A DNA stretch of 9,030 bases from Flavobacterium psychrophilum (GTDB taxonomy: Bacteria > Bacteroidota > Bacteroidia > Flavobacteriales > Flavobacteriaceae), in NCBI GenBank assembly GCA_945874225.1, contig CAMCFT010000049.1, forward strand, positions 1 to 9,030. Direction: 5' to 3'. Position numbers and translations under genes: made by a program. Positions 7,651 to 9,030 of the stretch are shown here, one piece after another (the first letter of the stretch is position 1; each line of letters starts with the position of its first letter). The notes beneath the pieces were generated by a model. It was given only the letters and a program-made list of their open reading frames with translations, searched no databases and had not been told where the DNA came from.

Positions 7651-7683
7651 AAAGTATTTTTAAAAAATTTATTTAAGGTTTAA

Positions 7684-7709
7684 AGTTTCGGGTTTTTTAG
7701 TTTCCTTTG
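7684..7709. promoter_or_regulatory. Additional operator half-sites and weak promoter before the prenyl synthase gene
   Basis: AGTTTCG (7684-7690) and AGTTTCCTTTG (7699-7709) are direct half-sites 15 bp apart. The second is the exact reverse complement of CAAAGGAAACT at 7619-7629 in the yceI operator. A possible plus-strand -7 element TTCCTTTG (7702-7709, one mismatch to TAnnTTTG) overlaps the second half-site. The base quartet 19 bp further upstream is TTTA. No better plus-strand promoter is visible between yceI and the synthase, but this one is weak. Confidence 0.4.
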
Positions 7710-7732
7710 TGATACAAAATAAAGAATCATTT

Positions 7733-8707
7733 ATGCTTCCCATTCATCAGTATCAAGAGCAATTTCTACTCTATTTAGAAAATCAAAAAATAGTTAAAGA
7801 GCCCATAAATCTATACCAACCAATAGATTACATCTTACAACTTGGCGGAAAAAGATTGCGTCCAGTGTTGACATTAATGAGCACTGATGTTTTTGATGGC
7901 GATTATAAAAAAGCCTTGCCAGCAGCATTGGCTGTTGAGGTTTTTCATAATTTTTCGCTTATTCACGATGATATTATGGACGATGCGCCTTTGCGAAGAG
8001 GTCAAATCACAGTTCACGAAAAGTGGAATATCAACACGGGAATTCTTTCTGGTGACGCAATGCTCATTTTGGCGTACCAATATTTTGAACAATACGAGCC
8101 AGTTATTTTTAAGGATTTGGCTAAATTGTTCAGTCAGACTGCTCTCGAAGTATGTGAAGGACAACAATACGATGTTGATTTTGAAACTCGCGATGACGTT
8201 ACGATTCCCGAATATCTGAAAATGATTGGAAACAAAACAGCTGTTCTCGTTGCTGCCGCAATGAAAATGGGAGCAATTATTGCAAAAACTTCCGAAGAAA
8301 ACGCTAATTTGATTTACGATTTTGGACTTAATTTAGGTTTGGCATTCCAGTTGCAGGATGATTATCTGGATGCTTTTGGCGATCCAAAAACTTTCGGAAA
8401 GCAAGTTGGCGGCGATATTATCGAAAACAAAAAAACATATCTTTACTTAAAAGCAATCGAGTTTTCTTCGAATGAACAAAGAGAAGAATTAATGCATTTG
8501 TTTTCCAAGCAATTAGATGATAATTCAGATAAAATAGAAGCGGTAAAGGAAATTTTCAACGCTACTGGCGCATCATTAGCCACACAAGAATCCATTAAAG
8601 ACTTCACATTGAAAGCTTTTGAAACCTTGGATAAAATCAATATTTCCGAAGATAAAAAAGCAATGTTAAAAGCTTTTGGCAAAAATTTAATGAGTAGAAA
8701 TGTTTAA
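7733..8707 (+). CDS. Polyprenyl diphosphate synthase (trans-isoprenyl transferase)
   Basis: The enzyme condenses isopentenyl diphosphate with an allylic diphosphate to lengthen an isoprenoid chain. The 324-residue length is normal. Visible motifs are GGKRLRP (38-44, diphosphate binding), the first aspartate-rich motif DDIMD (79-83) followed by RRG, GNKTA (166-170), the second aspartate-rich motif DDYLD (209-213), and GKQVGGDIIENKKTYL (222-237). The first motif has no two-residue insertion, and the fifth residue before it is Phe74. Chain length in this family depends on that region, but I cannot assign it firmly; GGPP or a menaquinone-length chain are both possible in a flavobacterium. I chose ATG at 7733. 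An in-frame GTG at 7709 would add eight residues but lies within the putative promoter and operator sequence, and the family N-terminus fits the ATG. It is transcribed divergently from yceI, with a 151-bp gap carrying the shared operator motifs. Confidence 0.93.
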   Translation: MLPIHQYQEQFLLYLENQKIVKEPINLYQPIDYILQLGGKRLRPVLTLMSTDVFDGDYKKALPAALAVEVFHNFSLIHDDIMDDAPLRRGQITVHEKWNINTGILSGDAMLILAYQYFEQYEPVIFKDLAKLFSQTALEVCEGQQYDVDFETRDDVTIPEYLKMIGNKTAVLVAAAMKMGAIIAKTSEENANLIYDFGLNLGLAFQLQDDYLDAFGDPKTFGKQVGGDIIENKKTYLYLKAIEFSSNEQREELMHLFSKQLDDNSDKIEAVKEIFNATGASLATQESIKDFTLKAFETLDKINISEDKKAMLKAFGKNLMSRNV

Positions 8708-8771
8708 TTTTCAATTGTCACCCTGAGCGCAGTCTCAGTTTTCAGTTGTCACCTCGAGCGCAGTCGAGAGG
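8708..8771. repeat. Two tandem copies of a short hairpin repeat
   Basis: Two related units about 31 bp apart share TCA(A/G)TTGTCACC and GAGCGCAGTC. Unit 1 (8711-8738) forms the stem CTGAG (8723-8727) with CTCAG (8734-8738). Unit 2 (8742-8771) forms CTCGA (8753-8757) with TCGAG (8764-8768), or a longer bulged stem CCTC/GAGG. The stems differ in sequence while the loop core is kept. The GTCACCCTGAGCGCAGTC pattern resembles a widespread intergenic repeat I associate with flavobacteria, from memory only. The units directly follow the synthase stop codon and may serve as its 3' end structure; the T4 run after unit 2 is too short for a confident terminator call. Confidence 0.65.
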
Positions 8772-8789
8772 CTTTTATAAAAAAATAAA

Positions 8790-9030
8790 ATGAATTTTAT
8801 CACTCCCATAAATACAGATTTACTTCTTGAAGAAGCCGAAAAAGAAGCTTTGTACCTGAAATTAATTGAGCAAATCAATAAGGATTTTAATTTGGCCAAT
8901 GAAGGAATTGATTTTCCAATGAGTATTTCACCAGAAGAATTAAAAATTCAATTGCACGAAAAAATATACCGATTGATTCAATATAAATTTGCCGAATATC
9001 TGAATTTACTTTACATCATTGACGTTTCTG
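8790..9030 (+). CDS. Unrecognised protein, N-terminal part, cut by the window edge
   Basis: An open frame starts at ATG 8790 and continues for 80 codons to the right edge with no stop. The visible part is rich in Glu, Leu and Ile and looks soluble and mainly helical (LLLEEAEKEALYLKLIEQI, then EELKIQLHEKIYRLIQYKFAEYLNLLYIID). There is no signal peptide or membrane segment. Codon use and AT content match the neighbouring genes. An A-rich stretch (8779-8790) precedes the ATG, as is usual for starts in this phylum. It lies 82 bp after the prenyl synthase on the same strand and may be co-transcribed, although the tandem hairpins lie between them. I do not recognise a family; a small conserved flavobacterial protein is my guess. 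Confidence 0.7.
   Translation, partial: MNFITPINTDLLLEEAEKEALYLKLIEQINKDFNLANEGIDFPMSISPEELKIQLHEKIYRLIQYKFAEYLNLLYIIDVS

Noticed and set aside
7709..7732. GTG at 7709 as start of the prenyl synthase
   Set aside because: It would place the start codon inside the half-site and putative -7 element, and it adds eight residues ahead of the family's usual N-terminus; ATG 7733 is preferred.
1..9030. CRISPR arrays, tRNA or rRNA genes, insertion sequences with transposase
   Set aside because: No regularly spaced direct repeats, cloverleaf-like sequence, rRNA-like sequence or transposase reading frame is visible on either strand.

Overview
The window looks like a chromosomal piece of a Flavobacterium-type member of the Bacteroidota. 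The evidence is an AT-rich background, no Shine-Dalgarno sequences in front of the genes, promoters of the TTTG-N19-TAnnTTTG type, and protein sequences that read as flavobacterial. The genus is my inference from recognition, not from a search.

Layout. Positions 1-304 hold no convincing gene. They contain a GC-rich block able to fold into several hairpins (1-140), a pair of mutually inverted hairpins (152-208), and a clear rho-independent terminator for the minus strand (241-282). Positions 305-6948 on the minus strand are a complete tripartite efflux operon. Read in transcription order it is a TetR-family regulator (6948-6352), a TolC-like outer-membrane factor (6352-5012, overlapping the regulator by one base), a lipoprotein periplasmic adaptor (4988-3849) and an RND inner-membrane permease (3787-305). 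A GC-rich hairpin repeat sits between adaptor and permease and contains the adaptor's stop codon. Upstream, also on the minus strand, is a leaderless YceI-family protein (7581-7042). Divergent from it, on the plus strand, is a polyprenyl diphosphate synthase (7733-8707). After two tandem copies of a short hairpin repeat comes the start of an unrecognised gene that runs off the right edge (8790-9030).

How the parts fit. The most interesting signal is regulatory. The tetR-efflux operon and yceI share an almost identical operator, GGAAACT-N13/14-AGTTTCC, placed exactly 4 bp upstream of the TAnnTTTG element in both promoters, with 15 identical bases on the distal side. A further half-site (AGTTTCCTTTG) lies just before the polyprenyl synthase gene and is an exact inverse of the start of the yceI operator. 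The simplest model is that the TetR protein represses its own efflux operon and yceI, and possibly touches the prenyl synthase promoter. YceI-fold proteins are known to bind polyisoprenoids, so the window suggests a small regulon joining isoprenoid synthesis, a candidate isoprenoid carrier and an efflux pump. That functional link is inference.
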